From positions 50,826 through 114,825 of the forward strand of contig CANJGB010000008.1 of NCBI GenBank assembly GCA_947473805.1: a stretch of DNA of 64,000 bases, written 5' to 3'. Source of the DNA: Alphaproteobacteria bacterium (GTDB lineage: Bacteria > Pseudomonadota > Alphaproteobacteria > Ferrovibrionales > Ferrovibrionaceae). Every line of letters begins with the position of its first letter. Position 1 is the first letter of the stretch. The notes beneath the pieces are model-generated. The model was not told the DNA's origin, ran no database searches, and saw only the letters and a list, made by a program, of their open reading frames with translations. Position numbers and translations under genes: made by a program. Positions 51,021 to 60,724 of the stretch are shown in pieces.

Positions 51021-53678
51021 TTACGCCGCGAGTTGTGTCAGCGCGGCGTTGAGGCGTTCCGCCAGCGAACGCAACTCGACCAGGCGCTCTCGGCTTTCCT
51101 CGATCACCTCTTCGGGCGCCTTGGCGACGAAGCCGGCATTGTCGAGACGCGCGGCAATCTTCACCGCCTCGCCCTCGGCCTTGGCGATTTCCTTGGCCAG
51201 ACGGCCCTGCTCGGCCACCACGTCGATAATGCCGCCCAACGGCAGCACATAGGTGGTGGCGCCAACGACGATCTGCACCGACTTCGGCGGCGCATCGGCA
51301 TCGAACGTCACCTCGCCCAGGCGCGCGAGGCGCGACAGCACGTCACCATGGGTCGCGAAGCGCGCCTTCACCGTGGCGTCGCCGCCGCGCACGATCAAGG
51401 GCACCTTGGCCGCCGCCGGCACGTTCAGCTCGGCCCGCGCGGTACGGACGGACGTGACCAGCTGAATCACCCAGTCGATTTCCGCATCCGCCGCCGGATC
51501 GGCCTTGAGCGCCACGGCATTGGGCCAAGGCTGCACAACCAGGTCTGATTCACGCGCCGGGTACAGGCGCTGCCACAACTCCTCGGTGATGAAGGGCATG
51601 AACGGGTGCAGCACGTGCAGCAGTTCGGCCAGCACCCAGGCCGCCGTAGCGCGCGCCTCGTCCTTCGCGGCGCCATCGGCGCCGTTCAACTGCGGCTTGA
51701 TCAGCTCCAGGTACCAGTCGCAGAACGTGCCCCAGGTGAACTGGTAGGCTGCCGAGGCCGCTTCGTTGAAGCGATAGGCGTCCAGCGCCGCGCCGACCCG
51801 CTCGATCACACGGCGGGTCTCGCCCACGATCCAGCGGTTGACGGTTTCGGTACAGGCGTTGGGATCGAAGCCCGCACGCGGCAGGCACTCGTTCATCTCG
51901 GTGAAACGCGCCGCGTTCCACAGCTTGGTGGCGAAGTTGCGATAGCCCTCGACGCGCTGTTCCGACAGCTTGATGTCGCGGCCCTGCGCCGCCAGCGCGG
52001 TTAGCGTGAAGCGCAAAGCGTCGGCGCCGAACTTGTCGATCAGCACCAGGGGATCGATCACGTTCCCCTTCGACTTCGACATCTTCTGGCCCTTCTCGTC
52101 GCGGACCAGCGCGTGGACATACACCTTGTGGAACGGCACCTGGCCATCCATGAAGCGCAGGCCCAGCATCATCATGCGAGCAACCCAGAAGAAGATGATG
52201 TCGAAACCGGTAATCAGCACGCCGGTCGGGTAGTAGCGCGCCAGTTCCGGCGTCTGTTCCGGCCAGCCAAGGGTCGAGAACGGCCACAGGCCCGACGAGA
52301 ACCAGGTATCAAGCACGTCTTCGTCGCGCACCAGTTTGACCGGCTTGCCGTAATGCTTGTCCGCCGCCGCCTGGGCCTCGGCCTCGGACAGTTCGACGAA
52401 CACATGATCATCCGGACCGTACCAGGCCGGGATCTGGTGCCCCCACCACAGCTGGCGCGAGATGCACCACGGCTGGATGTTGCGCATCCATTCGAAATAG
52501 GTCTTCTCCCAGTTCTTCGGCACGAACTGGACGCGGCCCTGCTCCACCGCCTCGATCGCGGGCTTGGCCAGTGTCGCCGCATCGACGTACCACTGGTCGG
52601 TCAGCCACGGCTCGATCACCACGTCGGACCGGTCGCCGTGCGGCACCTGGTGGGTATGCGGCTCGATCTTCTCGACCAGCTCAAGCGCCTCAAGCTCGGC
52701 GACGATGCGCTTGCGCGCCTCGAAGCGATCCATGCCGCGATACGTCTCGGGCACGTTCTCGTTCAGCTTCGCGTGGCGGTCGAGGATGTTGATGACCTCG
52801 AGATTGTTGCGCTTGCCGACCTCGAAATCGTTGAAATCGTGTCCGGGAGTGATCTTCACCGCACCCGAACCCTTTTCCGGATCGGAATATTCGTCGGCCA
52901 CGATGGGAATGCGGCGGCCGACCAGCGGCAGGATCACGAACTTTCCGACCAGGTCCTTGAAGCGCTCGTCGTCGGGATGCACGGCCACGCCGGTATCGCC
53001 CAGCATGGTCTCGGGCCGCGTGGTCGCCACCAAGATGAAGCGGCCCGGCTCACCCTCGATGGGATAGCGGAAATGCCAGAGGTGGCTCTTCACCTCCTTC
53101 GGCACGACTTCCAGATCGGAGATGGCGGTCAGCAGCTTCGGGTCCCAGTTGACCAGCCGCTTGTCCTTGTAGATCAGCCCCTGCTTGTGCAGATCGACGA
53201 ACACCTTGAGCACCGCCGCGCTCAGGCCCTCGTCCATGGTGAAGCGCTCGCGGCTCCAATCGGCGCTGGCGCCGAGGCGACGCAGCTGGCCAATGATGGT
53301 GCCGCCGCTCTCGGCCTTCCATTCCCAGATGCGCTCGATGAACTTCTCGCGGCCCAGGTCGGCGCGCTTCTGCTGCTTCTGCTCCAGCTGCCGCTCGACC
53401 ACCATCTGGGTCGCGATGCCGGCATGGTCGGTGCCCACCTGCCACAACACATCGCCGCCCTGCATCCGCTTGTAGCGGATCAGGATGTCCTGCAGCGTGT
53501 TGTTGAGGGCGTGTCCCATGTGGAGCGAGCCGGTGACGTTCGGCGGCGGGATGACGATACAGAAAGGTTCGCCCGTACCGCTCGCATTCTTGCGCCCGGC
53601 CTTGAACGCGCCAGCCTTTTCCCACTGCTCGTAAATGCGTTGCTCGACCGCCTCGGGGCGGTAGGTCTTGTCCAGCAT
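51021..53678 (-). CDS. valS: Valyl-tRNA synthetase
   Basis: 885 residues. Class I synthetase: [17 protein letters not shown] with HMGH at 53-56, [12 protein letters not shown] near 529-540, an editing (CP1) domain with [20 protein letters not shown], and a C-terminal coiled coil. Complete. In the conserved alphaproteobacterial order tolC-popZ-valS; 46 bases after popZ. Confidence 0.98.
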   Translation of the reverse strand: MLDKTYRPEAVEQRIYEQWEKAGAFKAGRKNASGTGEPFCIVIPPPNVTGSLHMGHALNNTLQDILIRYKRMQGGDVLWQVGTDHAGIATQMVVERQLEQKQQKRADLGREKFIERIWEWKAESGGTIIGQLRRLGASADWSRERFTMDEGLSAAVLKVFVDLHKQGLIYKDKRLVNWDPKLLTAISDLEVVPKEVKSHLWHFRYPIEGEPGRFILVATTRPETMLGDTGVAVHPDDERFKDLVGKFVILPLVGRRIPIVADEYSDPEKGSGAVKITPGHDFNDFEVGKRNNLEVINILDRHAKLNENVPETYRGMDRFEARKRIVAELEALELVEKIEPHTHQVPHGDRSDVVIEPWLTDQWYVDAATLAKPAIEAVEQGRVQFVPKNWEKTYFEWMRNIQPWCISRQLWWGHQIPAWYGPDDHVFVELSEAEAQAAADKHYGKPVKLVRDEDVLDTWFSSGLWPFSTLGWPEQTPELARYYPTGVLITGFDIIFFWVARMMMLGLRFMDGQVPFHKVYVHALVRDEKGQKMSKSKGNVIDPLVLIDKFGADALRFTLTALAAQGRDIKLSEQRVEGYRNFATKLWNAARFTEMNECLPRAGFDPNACTETVNRWIVGETRRVIERVGAALDAYRFNEAASAAYQFTWGTFCDWYLELIKPQLNGADGAAKDEARATAAWVLAELLHVLHPFMPFITEELWQRLYPARESDLVVQPWPNAVALKADPAADAEIDWVIQLVTSVRTARAELNVPAAAKVPLIVRGGDATVKARFATHGDVLSRLARLGEVTFDADAPPKSVQIVVGATTYVLPLGGIIDVVAEQGRLAKEIAKAEGEAVKIAARLDNAGFVAKAPEEVIEESRERLVELRSLAERLNAALTQLAA

Positions 53679-53724
53679 GTCAGGCTCTAAGGTCTGGGGG
53701 CCGGACGGCGAACCGTCCTGGCCG

Positions 53725-54285
53725 TCAACGGAAGCGGTCGGCGTCGGCGCGGCTCGACAGCTTGGCGACCTCGCGCTCGACGATGCGCTGGACGATGGGC
53801 TGCAAATTGGCGTCGAGCCATTGCTTCAGCATGGGCCGCAGCAACTCGCGCACCACGTCCTCGAGGGTCTTGTTGGTGTTACCCAGCGGCACCGAGCGGG
53901 TGGCGCTGGCAGCGCCTGCAAGCGCACCCAACTGGGCGGCAGCGGCATTGGCCACGGGGGCCGAGACCAGTTCGATATCGTCCATGTCGACCACCGGCGG
54001 CGGAGGGGGTGGCGGGGGCGCGCTGGCAACCGGAGGGGGTGCCGGCGGCGGGGGTGGCGGCGGGGGAGGCGGTTCGACGCTGACGACTGAACCGTCGTCC
54101 TTGACCTCTTCGGTCAATTCCAGGACCGGGGGCTTCTCGGCCGGCGGCGCGGGTGCCGCGGGAGCGGCAGCGGGCGCCTCGGCGGCACCTTCAGCCGGCG
54201 GACTGCCGTCTTCGGAAATGATCCGCCTGATTGAGGCGAGGATCTCTTCCATTGTCGGTTCTTGTTGGGGTTTCGCGTCGCTCAT
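53725..54285 (-). CDS. popZ: PopZ-like polar organizing protein (DUF2497)
   Basis: 186 residues from ATG 54285. N-terminal helix [18 protein letters not shown], a very long proline-rich central region with runs of prolines, and the conserved C-terminal oligomerisation helices [25 protein letters not shown] with [13 protein letters not shown]. This is the architecture of Caulobacter PopZ, a pole-forming scaffold that anchors ParB/centromere. Between tolC and valS as in other alphaproteobacteria. The linker is long and purely Pro/Ala/Val/acidic. Confidence 0.9.
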   Translation of the reverse strand: MSDAKPQQEPTMEEILASIRRIISEDGSPPAEGAAEAPAAAPAAPAPPAEKPPVLELTEEVKDDGSVVSVEPPPPPPPPPPAPPPVASAPPPPPPPPVVDMDDIELVSAPVANAAAAQLGALAGAASATRSVPLGNTNKTLEDVVRELLRPMLKQWLDANLQPIVQRIVEREVAKLSSRADADRFR

Positions 54286-54399
54286 TACCTGGGACCGCAA
54301 AAGTGCATGGGGCCGAAAACTACATTAAAACAGCGTACTTGCGGCCTAACCCTAAGACAGAGCGGCGCGGAAAGCCAGCGTGCAGAACCGGCCGCCCCG

Positions 54400-55770
54400 T
54401 CAGTTCAGGCCGCCGTCCGTGCCCCACCACTTGTCGCGCACCCGGTTGTAGTTCTCGGCGGGGTCGTACAACTGGACCGGCAGGGCCAGATTGCGCGCCG
54501 TCAGGCGGCCCATCGCAGATTGCAGGGTGTACGACGCCACGAATTCGTCGCGCTGCGCCCGGACCAGCGATACCGACGCATCGAGCAGCTCCTGTTCGGA
54601 ATCCAGCACGTCGAGCGTCGTGCGCGAACCCACCTGGGCCTCCTGCGTCACACCATCGAGCGCGACGCGGGCGGCTGCCACCTGGGCCTGGCGGGACACG
54701 ATGGTCGCCCGGGCGGTAGTCAGGTTCTCCCACGCCTGGACGATGGCCTGCCGCACGTTGCGGCTGGTTTCCTCGACCTGGACGATCCGCTGGCTGTTGA
54801 TCTGCCGGCGCTGGCGCACCTGGCTGTAGGTGTTGCCCGCCTCGTACAGCGGCACCGAAATCTGGCCGACGACAGAGGCCACGGTAGACTGCAGGTCGGC
54901 GACCGTCGACGCCTCGGACGTGCGCGACACGTTGCCGTTCAGCGATACCGTCGGCAGCAGCGCGCCGGACACCGTCCGGATGTCGTGCTTCGACGATTCC
55001 TCGGTGTACTTGGCCGCGATCAACTGGGGATTCTCTTCCAGGCCGATGCTCAGGGCCTGCTCCTGCGTCGTCGGCAGACCGGTGAGCGGCGGTGGCGGCG
55101 TGAGGTTGGTGGCCGGCTGGCCGACGGCGCGCACGAATACTGCGCGGCTCGAGGCCAGGTTGCCCTCGGCCGTGACGCGGTCCGACGTAGAACGGCTGCG
55201 GCGCGATTCCGCCTGGCTGACGTCGGTGCGGGTAATCTCGCCAACCCGGAAGCGGTCACGCGCGGCGTCCAGCTGACGGTTCAGAACCTGTTCGTTATTG
55301 CGCGTCAGTTCCAGCACGGCCTGGTCGCGCAGCACATCCATGTACGAGGTAACGACCTGAAGCAGCACGGCCTGTTCGGTATTGCCGAGCGTCGCCCGTC
55401 CCGCCTGGACCAGCGCCTCGGCCGACTTGGTCTGTGCCGTGGTGCGGCCGCCACGGTAGAGCGGCTGGCCAACGCTGAGTGTCGTCGTGTTCGGGTGAAG
55501 AACCAGGTCAGGCCGGCCATTGGGGTTGTTCTGGAAATCGACGGCGCTGCGGCCATAGGACTCGGACAGGGTCACGGTCGGGCGCCAGCCCGACAGGGCC
55601 TGCGGTACGCCTTCGTCAGTGGCCTTCAGTGCCTCGCGCTGGGCGCCCAGCGTCGGGTTGTTTGAATAGGCCGCGACCAGCGCTTCCTGCAGCGTCTGCC
55701 CGTAAGCAAGGGACGACCCGCCGAGCATCAGCCCGGCAGCGAAACCCATAGCCAGTCGTTTTGCCTTCAC
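54400..55770 (-). CDS. tolC: TolC-family outer-membrane efflux channel
   Basis: 456 residues from a GTG (55770; an adjacent in-frame GTG at 55773 is possible). Signal peptide (LAMGFAAGLMLGGSSLAYG), then two OEP repeats: ALVAAYSNNPTLGAQREAL, VLNRQLDAARDRFRVGEITRTDVSQAE and, in the second half, VALDGVTQEAQVGSRTTLDVLDSEQELLDA. It forms the trimeric outer-membrane duct for efflux and type I secretion. No inner-membrane pump is adjacent. Preceded by rhodanese and Pcm-like genes. Confidence 0.95.
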   Translation of the reverse strand: MKAKRLAMGFAAGLMLGGSSLAYGQTLQEALVAAYSNNPTLGAQREALKATDEGVPQALSGWRPTVTLSESYGRSAVDFQNNPNGRPDLVLHPNTTTLSVGQPLYRGGRTTAQTKSAEALVQAGRATLGNTEQAVLLQVVTSYMDVLRDQAVLELTRNNEQVLNRQLDAARDRFRVGEITRTDVSQAESRRSRSTSDRVTAEGNLASSRAVFVRAVGQPATNLTPPPPLTGLPTTQEQALSIGLEENPQLIAAKYTEESSKHDIRTVSGALLPTVSLNGNVSRTSEASTVADLQSTVASVVGQISVPLYEAGNTYSQVRQRRQINSQRIVQVEETSRNVRQAIVQAWENLTTARATIVSRQAQVAAARVALDGVTQEAQVGSRTTLDVLDSEQELLDASVSLVRAQRDEFVASYTLQSAMGRLTARNLALPVQLYDPAENYNRVRDKWWGTDGGLN

Positions 55771-55929
55771 CACAACCCCACCGAATAAACCCACGGGCAA
55801 AAGCCCGGCGCATGCTGCGCTCAATCTAACCATTCGCGCCGGGAGGTTCAAATTCCGCAGCGAAACCGGGCTTAAAACCCGCTTCGACTCGGAAATATGA
55901 CAAGTCATCTAGGCGAATCGCCCACCAGA

Positions 55930-56253
55930 TCAATATCTCGGCAGCGACGAGTCGATCTCGCGCGACCAGGCATCGATACCACCTTCGAGGTTAATGGCAT
56001 CATAACCTTGTTGTCGCAGCCACTGCATGACCTGGCGGCTCCGCCCGCCATGGTGGCACATCACGACCACCGGCTGGTCCTTCGAAATCTCGCTGATGCG
56101 GTTCGGCACGCTGCTCATCGGGATGTTCACATCGCCCGCTATGGCGACGGTGTCGTGCTCCCACCCCTCGCGCACATCGAGCAGGGTATGGGCGCGCTTC
56201 TCGTCGCGCCAGGCGGCGTAGGTTTCCACATCGATCTCGATCGGGCCTGCCAT
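55930..56253 (-). CDS. Rhodanese-domain sulfurtransferase
   Basis: 107 residues, a single rhodanese domain. LLDVREGWEHDTVAI (CDC25-type signature region) and the catalytic Cys66 in VMCHHGGRSRQV. Cytosolic, no signal. Two bases after the Pcm-like gene, so translated together; precedes tolC by 160 bases. The role is probably sulphur transfer, partner unknown. Confidence 0.92.
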   Translation of the reverse strand: MAGPIEIDVETYAAWRDEKRAHTLLDVREGWEHDTVAIAGDVNIPMSSVPNRISEISKDQPVVVMCHHGGRSRQVMQWLRQQGYDAINLEGGIDAWSREIDSSLPRY

Positions 56254-56255
56254 GT

Positions 56256-56918
56256 TCAGAATACGAAGCCGGCTTCGCGGCGAAAGCCCGGCAGGCGGCC
56301 GGAATTCGCGTTGAACAGCGGCCGGCGCGGGAAAAGGTCGCCCGTGCGGCGAACCATGACAGCCTCGCCAACGCCGTCATTGGCCAGCACAGCCAGCAGG
56401 CGGCCACCGTCGGCCAGCTGGCGCTGCAACTCGTCCGGAATGAAATCGACCGCGCCGTTCAGCAGGATCAGGCTGTAGGGTCCCTTCCCCGCCGCACCCT
56501 GCTCCAGCGCGCCTGTCACCAGCGTCACGTTGCCGGCGCCCAGGGCGGCCAGCACCTTGGGCGTTTCCGCCGTCAGGGCTGCGTCGGACTCCACCGCCAC
56601 CACCCGCGCCACCAGGCGCGACAGGATTGCGGCCGAATAGCCAGTGCCGCCGCCGACATCGAGCGCGATGTCGTCCGGGCCGGGTTCAGCAAATTGCAAC
56701 AGACGGGCCAGAACGAGCGGTTCCAGCAGCGACCGGCCGGGCGCAAGTGGCACGTCATCGTCCATATAAGCAACGCCGCGATAGGCCGGCGGCACGAAGG
56801 CTTCGCGCGGAACGGCCAGCATGGCGTCCACGATCCGGGGATCGTTGACCTTGTTGGGGCGCAGCTGGCTGTCCACCATATGGCGGCGGGCGGCGGTAAA
56901 GGCGTCGGTTGCGGACAT
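56256..56918 (-). CDS. Pcm-like O-methyltransferase (second paralogue)
   Basis: 220 residues. N-terminal AARRHMVDSQLRPNKVNDPRI and VPREAFVPPAYR, SAM loop ALDVGGGTGYSAAIL, FIPDELQRQLADGGRLLAVL. It belongs to the L-isoaspartate methyltransferase superfamily but lacks the conserved RQGQTISQP substrate segment of true Pcm (28624-29283), so substrate may differ. This Pcm2-rhodanese-tolC order is widespread in alphaproteobacteria. Confidence 0.9.
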   Translation of the reverse strand: MSATDAFTAARRHMVDSQLRPNKVNDPRIVDAMLAVPREAFVPPAYRGVAYMDDDVPLAPGRSLLEPLVLARLLQFAEPGPDDIALDVGGGTGYSAAILSRLVARVVAVESDAALTAETPKVLAALGAGNVTLVTGALEQGAAGKGPYSLILLNGAVDFIPDELQRQLADGGRLLAVLANDGVGEAVMVRRTGDLFPRRPLFNANSGRLPGFRREAGFVF

Positions 56919-57072
56919 GGCGCAATCTCACCGCTGGAGGGAACCTAGGGCTCATCTATAGCCCATGGGGCGAAACCGACTCAACCCGGACGAACGCCCG
57001 GCCCGGCTTTCCGGGGATGCGCCTTGACCCCGGCGGGAGCCAGCCTCTATACCTCCCGCCCTGCCCTCCCGA

Positions 57073-57146
57073 GGCCCGATGGCGGAGTGGCTACGCACCG
57101 GACTGCAAATCCGTTTACCCCGGTTCGATTCCGGGTCGGGCCTCCA
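57073..57146 (+). tRNA. tRNA-Cys (GCA)
   Basis: 74 bases. Acceptor GGCCCGA pairs with TCGGGCC, anticodon loop CTGCAAA (anticodon GCA), T loop GGTTCGATTCC, discriminator T, encoded CCA. An integrase remnant lies 152 bases downstream, so it may have served as an attachment site. Confidence 0.96.
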
Positions 57147-57297
57147 AACCTCTCCCCACCGACGACGACCCGCGTAGCTGGACATAGCGAGAATCGCCAA
57201 GTTTTCTTGGCCTGATTGCCCATCACTTTCTACCGGCATTTATGGAGGCGAACGACAATCCAGCCTCCGTTTGTGGGTAGTTTTGTCGGCAACCGGA

Positions 57298-57410
57298 TTG
57301 GCGCGCCAGATCGGAAAACTCAACGAACTGACGGTATCCCGGCTCAGAATTCCGGGCCTCTACCCTGATGGCGCGGGCCTTTACCCGATCGCCGCCTATG
57401 GGCTGAGATA
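57298..57410 (+). pseudogene. Tyrosine-integrase N-terminal remnant (arm DNA-binding domain)
   Basis: From a TTG the frame reads LARQIGKLNELTVSRLR and then IPGLYPDGAGLY before breaking into an unrelated short tail and a stop after 37 codons. The pattern K-L-(T/N)-x-L-T-V-(x)3-L-P-G-x-(Y/H)-x-DG-x-GLY is the N-terminal arm-binding domain of P4-type tyrosine integrases. The catalytic domain is absent. It lies 152 bases past tRNA-Cys on the same strand. Confidence 0.7.
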
Positions 57411-57776
57411 GCCCCTTTCGACAAGGCGCCGCAACCCGGCATAAGCCTCGGCTAATTCCTCGTAGGCCGTTCGGAGTTCAGTCAATTTCTTGATCTGCTC
57501 GCTGCTGGGCTGATGGGATTCTCCTGAAACGGAAAACGCGCCCAGTACCCACTCGCATCTGGCTCGTGCCGCAGCTGCCGCCAACCTTTCGAATTTTTCG
57601 ACGTCGACCTTGCCCAGACGATCGGCGATTTGTTTCCGGTTGGCCGCGTAGGTTGTGTAGTCGATTTGCTCGAGTTTGGCGTGCAGGTGGCGCTGGCTCT
57701 TAGGGTCGCTTGTCTCGTTTGGCTCGAAATGTTCGCCTTTGGGCCGCCATGCGCCATAGCTTCTCGTTAGCGACAT
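57396..57776 (-). CDS. Hypothetical protein (126 residues)
   Basis: Largely helical, charged product (Lys/Glu/Arg/Ala rich) with no membrane span, signal or family I recognise. A weak GAAAG precedes the ATG. It overlaps the end of the integrase remnant on the other strand. It may be cargo of the decayed element or a chance frame; no other evidence. Confidence 0.4.
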   Translation of the reverse strand: MSLTRSYGAWRPKGEHFEPNETSDPKSQRHLHAKLEQIDYTTYAANRKQIADRLGKVDVEKFERLAAAAARARCEWVLGAFSVSGESHQPSSEQIKKLTELRTAYEELAEAYAGLRRLVERGYLSP

Positions 57777-58094
57777 CTTTCAACTCGTTGACTTGCGATT
57801 CCAAAAGCCGAAGGTAGTTGTAAAGAGTTAATTTTTTGTTGATCAGCCCGATGCTCCGCGAACAGGAACTCGTCGACCCCGGCCTTCAGCCCAGACAGAT
57901 CCATCGCTGATGGTGCCAAGGCGACTGACGGCACACCGGAAGCCGAAATTGCGCGTATCGCACCGGTGGCCATTCGAAGACTACTCAGTCATTTTTGCAG
58001 CCTCGACCAGGCCGCGATAACTAACGCCGACTCAAAACGATGATCCAAAGGATCATTTCAGCAGCGTCCGCATCTCCGCTGCGCCTTCCAACCT

Positions 58095-58325
58095 CTACCG
58101 CAGGCCAACACAATTCGAGGAGCGGCTGACCGGGGCGAGACTGCAACTCACGCCTTGAAAGCCCAGCGCCAGCAGCGCGCGGATCTCCACCGCGCACTGC
58201 TCCGGCGTACCCACAACGGCAAAAGTGCGGATGATGTTATTTTCGACGAGGTCGAGTAACGCGGCGGATCGTATCGCTCCAGAACGAAGTGCCAGCTGCG
58301 CCTCTTTGAGGGCGTGCCGCTCCAC
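58095..58325 (-). pseudogene. Luciferase-like (LLM-class flavin) monooxygenase C-terminal remnant
   Basis: 76 codons reading ...LVENNIIRTFAVVGTPEQC and AVEIRALLALGFQGVSC. The segment FAVVGTPEQCAVEIRALLALGF is the closing motif of bacterial luciferase-like oxidoreductases (F-x-I-x-GTPE-x-C-x-x-x-x-x-LLALG). Only this end remains, with none of the 300-residue barrel upstream; the sequence before it runs into the MFS gene. No start codon with a ribosome site. Confidence 0.6.
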
Positions 58326-58343
58326 CTTCGCCGCCGGCAGTGC

Positions 58344-59537
58344 CTATGCCCGCCGCATCGCCCGCACGCCGAACATCAGCACCCCCAGCGAGGCCACCGC
58401 CGTGGCGAGTATGGTCGCGGCCATCGGCCAGGCGGTGCCGAGCGGCAGCACGCCGACCACGAGCGTGAACGCGGCCGGCGTCATCATCTGGATGAATCCG
58501 AACAGGCCGGCCGCCGAGCCGATCATGCGCGGGTTCGCGCCGATGGCGATGGACATCGACGGCGCCGACATGAGGCCCTGCCCGATCTGGAACGGGATCA
58601 TCGGCAGAAACAGTACCATCGGCGACAACGGCAATAGCAGCACCGCCGCCAGCAGGACGGCACCGGCGGCCACCGTAAGTAAAGTCCCAGCCACGGCCAG
58701 CGTCACCGGAGAAAAGCGCTTCGCCAGCCGCACCGCGAGCAGGTTCCCGCTCAGGTACATCAGCGGCACCGTGGCGAAATACGCGCCGTACTCCGCCTCG
58801 CTGCGGTCCAGGACGTCCATCATCAGGAACGCAGCCGAGCCGGCGAAAAGGAAGTAGGTGCCGGCCTGGAGTCCGAAGCCGAACGCGAAACCAGAGAAGC
58901 GCATGTCGAGAACGAGGGTGCGGAAATCGCGCAACATGCCGCGTGGGGACGTCGAACTGCTGCGCTGGAAGTGGGTTTCCGGCAGGCGGACGGAAATGTA
59001 GACCAGCGCGCAGGCCATCACCGACAGCAGGACGAACATCGAGCGCCAGCCGAACGCGATCGTCAGCACGCCGCCGACCAGGGGCGCCAACATCGGACCC
59101 AGCGAGATTCCCGTGTTGAGATACGCCATCATAACGGCCGAGCGGTCCTGCGGGTAGGAATCGCGCACCATCGCACGGCACAGGACCATGCCGGCGCAGA
59201 CGCCCAGCGCCTGGCCGATGCGAGCGCCCACCAACGACCAGGCGTCGGGGGCGAAAATGCAGGCGATGCTGAACGCCGCCGCCAGCGCCATGCCGAAGAT
59301 CAGCGGTTTGCGCCGGCCGTTGCGGTCGGAATACGGCCCGTAGAAAAGCTGCGCGAAGCTCACCGTCACCATGAACAGCGTCAGCGAGAGCTGGATCACC
59401 GTCGGGCTGGCGCGCAGGTCGCGGGCCATGACCGGCAGCGCCGGCACGATGATCTGCATGGCGAAGGCGACGAACGCGCCAATGGCGAGCAGCGCGAAGA
59501 TGTTCGGGCGGCGGACGTCCGCGGGTCCGGTCGTCAT
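58344..59537 (-). CDS. Bcr/CflA-type MFS transporter (third of tandem triplet)
   Basis: 397 residues, 12 hydrophobic spans. N-terminal IQLSLTLFMVTVSFAQLFYGPYSDRNGRR carries motif A (SDRNGRR, residues near 70). Drug:H+ antiporter 1 (DHA1) Bcr/CflA subfamily. Overlaps the previous gene by four bases. Most diverged of the three. Substrate unknown. Confidence 0.92.
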   Translation of the reverse strand: MTTGPADVRRPNIFALLAIGAFVAFAMQIIVPALPVMARDLRASPTVIQLSLTLFMVTVSFAQLFYGPYSDRNGRRKPLIFGMALAAAFSIACIFAPDAWSLVGARIGQALGVCAGMVLCRAMVRDSYPQDRSAVMMAYLNTGISLGPMLAPLVGGVLTIAFGWRSMFVLLSVMACALVYISVRLPETHFQRSSSTSPRGMLRDFRTLVLDMRFSGFAFGFGLQAGTYFLFAGSAAFLMMDVLDRSEAEYGAYFATVPLMYLSGNLLAVRLAKRFSPVTLAVAGTLLTVAAGAVLLAAVLLLPLSPMVLFLPMIPFQIGQGLMSAPSMSIAIGANPRMIGSAAGLFGFIQMMTPAAFTLVVGVLPLGTAWPMAATILATAVASLGVLMFGVRAMRRA

Positions 59538-60724
59538 GCCAGGTTTCGCGAATGGCGCAGGCCGAACAGCGCGGCCGGCACCGCCAGCATCGAAGCGGTG
59601 GCAACCATCAGCGCGATGGGCAGGGTCGTATGGGCGTCGAAGAAACTGATGAACATGGACCCCAGGGCACCGGAAGACATCTGAACGAAACCCAGAGTGC
59701 CGGATGCCGCGCCGACCAGCCTGGGTTCCATCCCCAGGATCATGATCGTGACGTGCGGCATGACCAGACCCTGCATGAACACCATAACCGCCATCGGCGC
59801 GAACAGCACGGCCGGCGATGGCCCCAGCGTGATCAACAGCACCGCCATGGTTGTTCCGGCCGTCGCGATGCCGAAACTGCCCAGCTGCGTCCCCCGCCGC
59901 GGCGTCAGGAACCGGCCCCGCAGCCGGGCGGTCACGAACGAACCCAGCATGAAGCTGAGCGGAATCATGGCGTAGTACAAGCCGTAATCCGCCGGCTTCA
60001 TGCCGATCACGTTGAGCGACAGCACTGGCGCCACACCGACAAAAGCGAAGTACGGCAGGTTCTGCAGCGCCGAAAACGCGGTATAGCCGGCAAACGCCGG
60101 CATCCGAAGCAGATAGAAGAAATTGCGGAAGAATGGTCCAAGGCCGAAATTTTCCGCCTTCACCGGCAGGGTTTCGGGCTGAGTGGACGCGACGAGGATC
60201 AGCCCCGCGGCGATGGCGGCAAGCACATCGAATATGCCGCGCCAGCCGATCAGGGGCGCCAGCAGGCCGCCGACAATGGGTGAGATCGTCGGCGCCACGG
60301 TGATGCCCATCGACAGATAGGCCAGGGCCGAAGGCCGGCGGTCGACCGGATAGGTGTCACGGATCATTGCACGGCCGAGGACCGAGCCGGCGCAGGCGCC
60401 GATGCCCTGGATCGTTCGCCCCGCAAGGAGCATGGGCAGCGAAACGGAAAAGGCGCAGAGCAGCGCGCCGAGGACATAGATCGACATGCCGGCGAAGATC
60501 ATGGTCCGTCGGCCGAACCGGTCGGACAGCGAGCCGATCAGCAACTGCCCCACCGCCAGTGTCGCGATGTACAGGGTCAGGCTCCACTGCACCGCCGCCG
60601 TATCAACCGCGAGGTCCTGGGCAATGGCCGGCAGCGACGGCCCAATAATGTGGATCGATCCCGGGCTGACCGCGCCAAGGATGATCAGGAAGGCGAGCGA
60701 GGGCCGCCGCACCGGCGCGCTCAC
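59534..60724 (-). CDS. Bcr/CflA-type MFS transporter (second of tandem triplet)
   Basis: 396 residues, 12 spans. WSLTLYIATLAVGQLLIG followed by SLSDRFGRR (motif A). Closely resembles the neighbouring upstream transporter over the N-terminal half. Four-base overlaps on both sides, so all three are co-translated. Substrate unknown. Confidence 0.93.
   Translation of the reverse strand: MSAPVRRPSLAFLIILGAVSPGSIHIIGPSLPAIAQDLAVDTAAVQWSLTLYIATLAVGQLLIGSLSDRFGRRTMIFAGMSIYVLGALLCAFSVSLPMLLAGRTIQGIGACAGSVLGRAMIRDTYPVDRRPSALAYLSMGITVAPTISPIVGGLLAPLIGWRGIFDVLAAIAAGLILVASTQPETLPVKAENFGLGPFFRNFFYLLRMPAFAGYTAFSALQNLPYFAFVGVAPVLSLNVIGMKPADYGLYYAMIPLSFMLGSFVTARLRGRFLTPRRGTQLGSFGIATAGTTMAVLLITLGPSPAVLFAPMAVMVFMQGLVMPHVTIMILGMEPRLVGAASGTLGFVQMSSGALGSMFISFFDAHTTLPIALMVATASMLAVPAALFGLRHSRNLA

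Larger units (their letters stand above)
57147..58343. other. Decayed, gene-poor stretch after tRNA-Cys (former integrated element)
   Basis: About 1.2 kb with no intact recognisable gene: an integrase N-terminal remnant, one hypothetical 126-residue frame, and a luciferase-like C-terminal remnant. The rest (for example 57774-58090) shows nothing identifiable and is less GC-rich than the core. I looked for a second copy of the tRNA-Cys 3' end (a right attachment site) and did not find one up to 58343. Confidence 0.6.

Noticed and set aside
52113..53690. 525-codon plus-strand frame
   Set aside because: Antisense to valS.
57767..57973. 68-residue minus-strand frame in the decayed region
   Set aside because: No ribosome site, family or composition to support it.
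57147..58343. A second copy of the tRNA-Cys 3' end (right attachment site)
   Set aside because: No match to the 3' half of the tRNA found in this interval.
58237..59604. 455-codon minus-strand frame overlapping the third MFS gene
   Set aside because: Same strand as the MFS gene but out of its frame; Arg/Gly/Pro-rich with no membrane spans.
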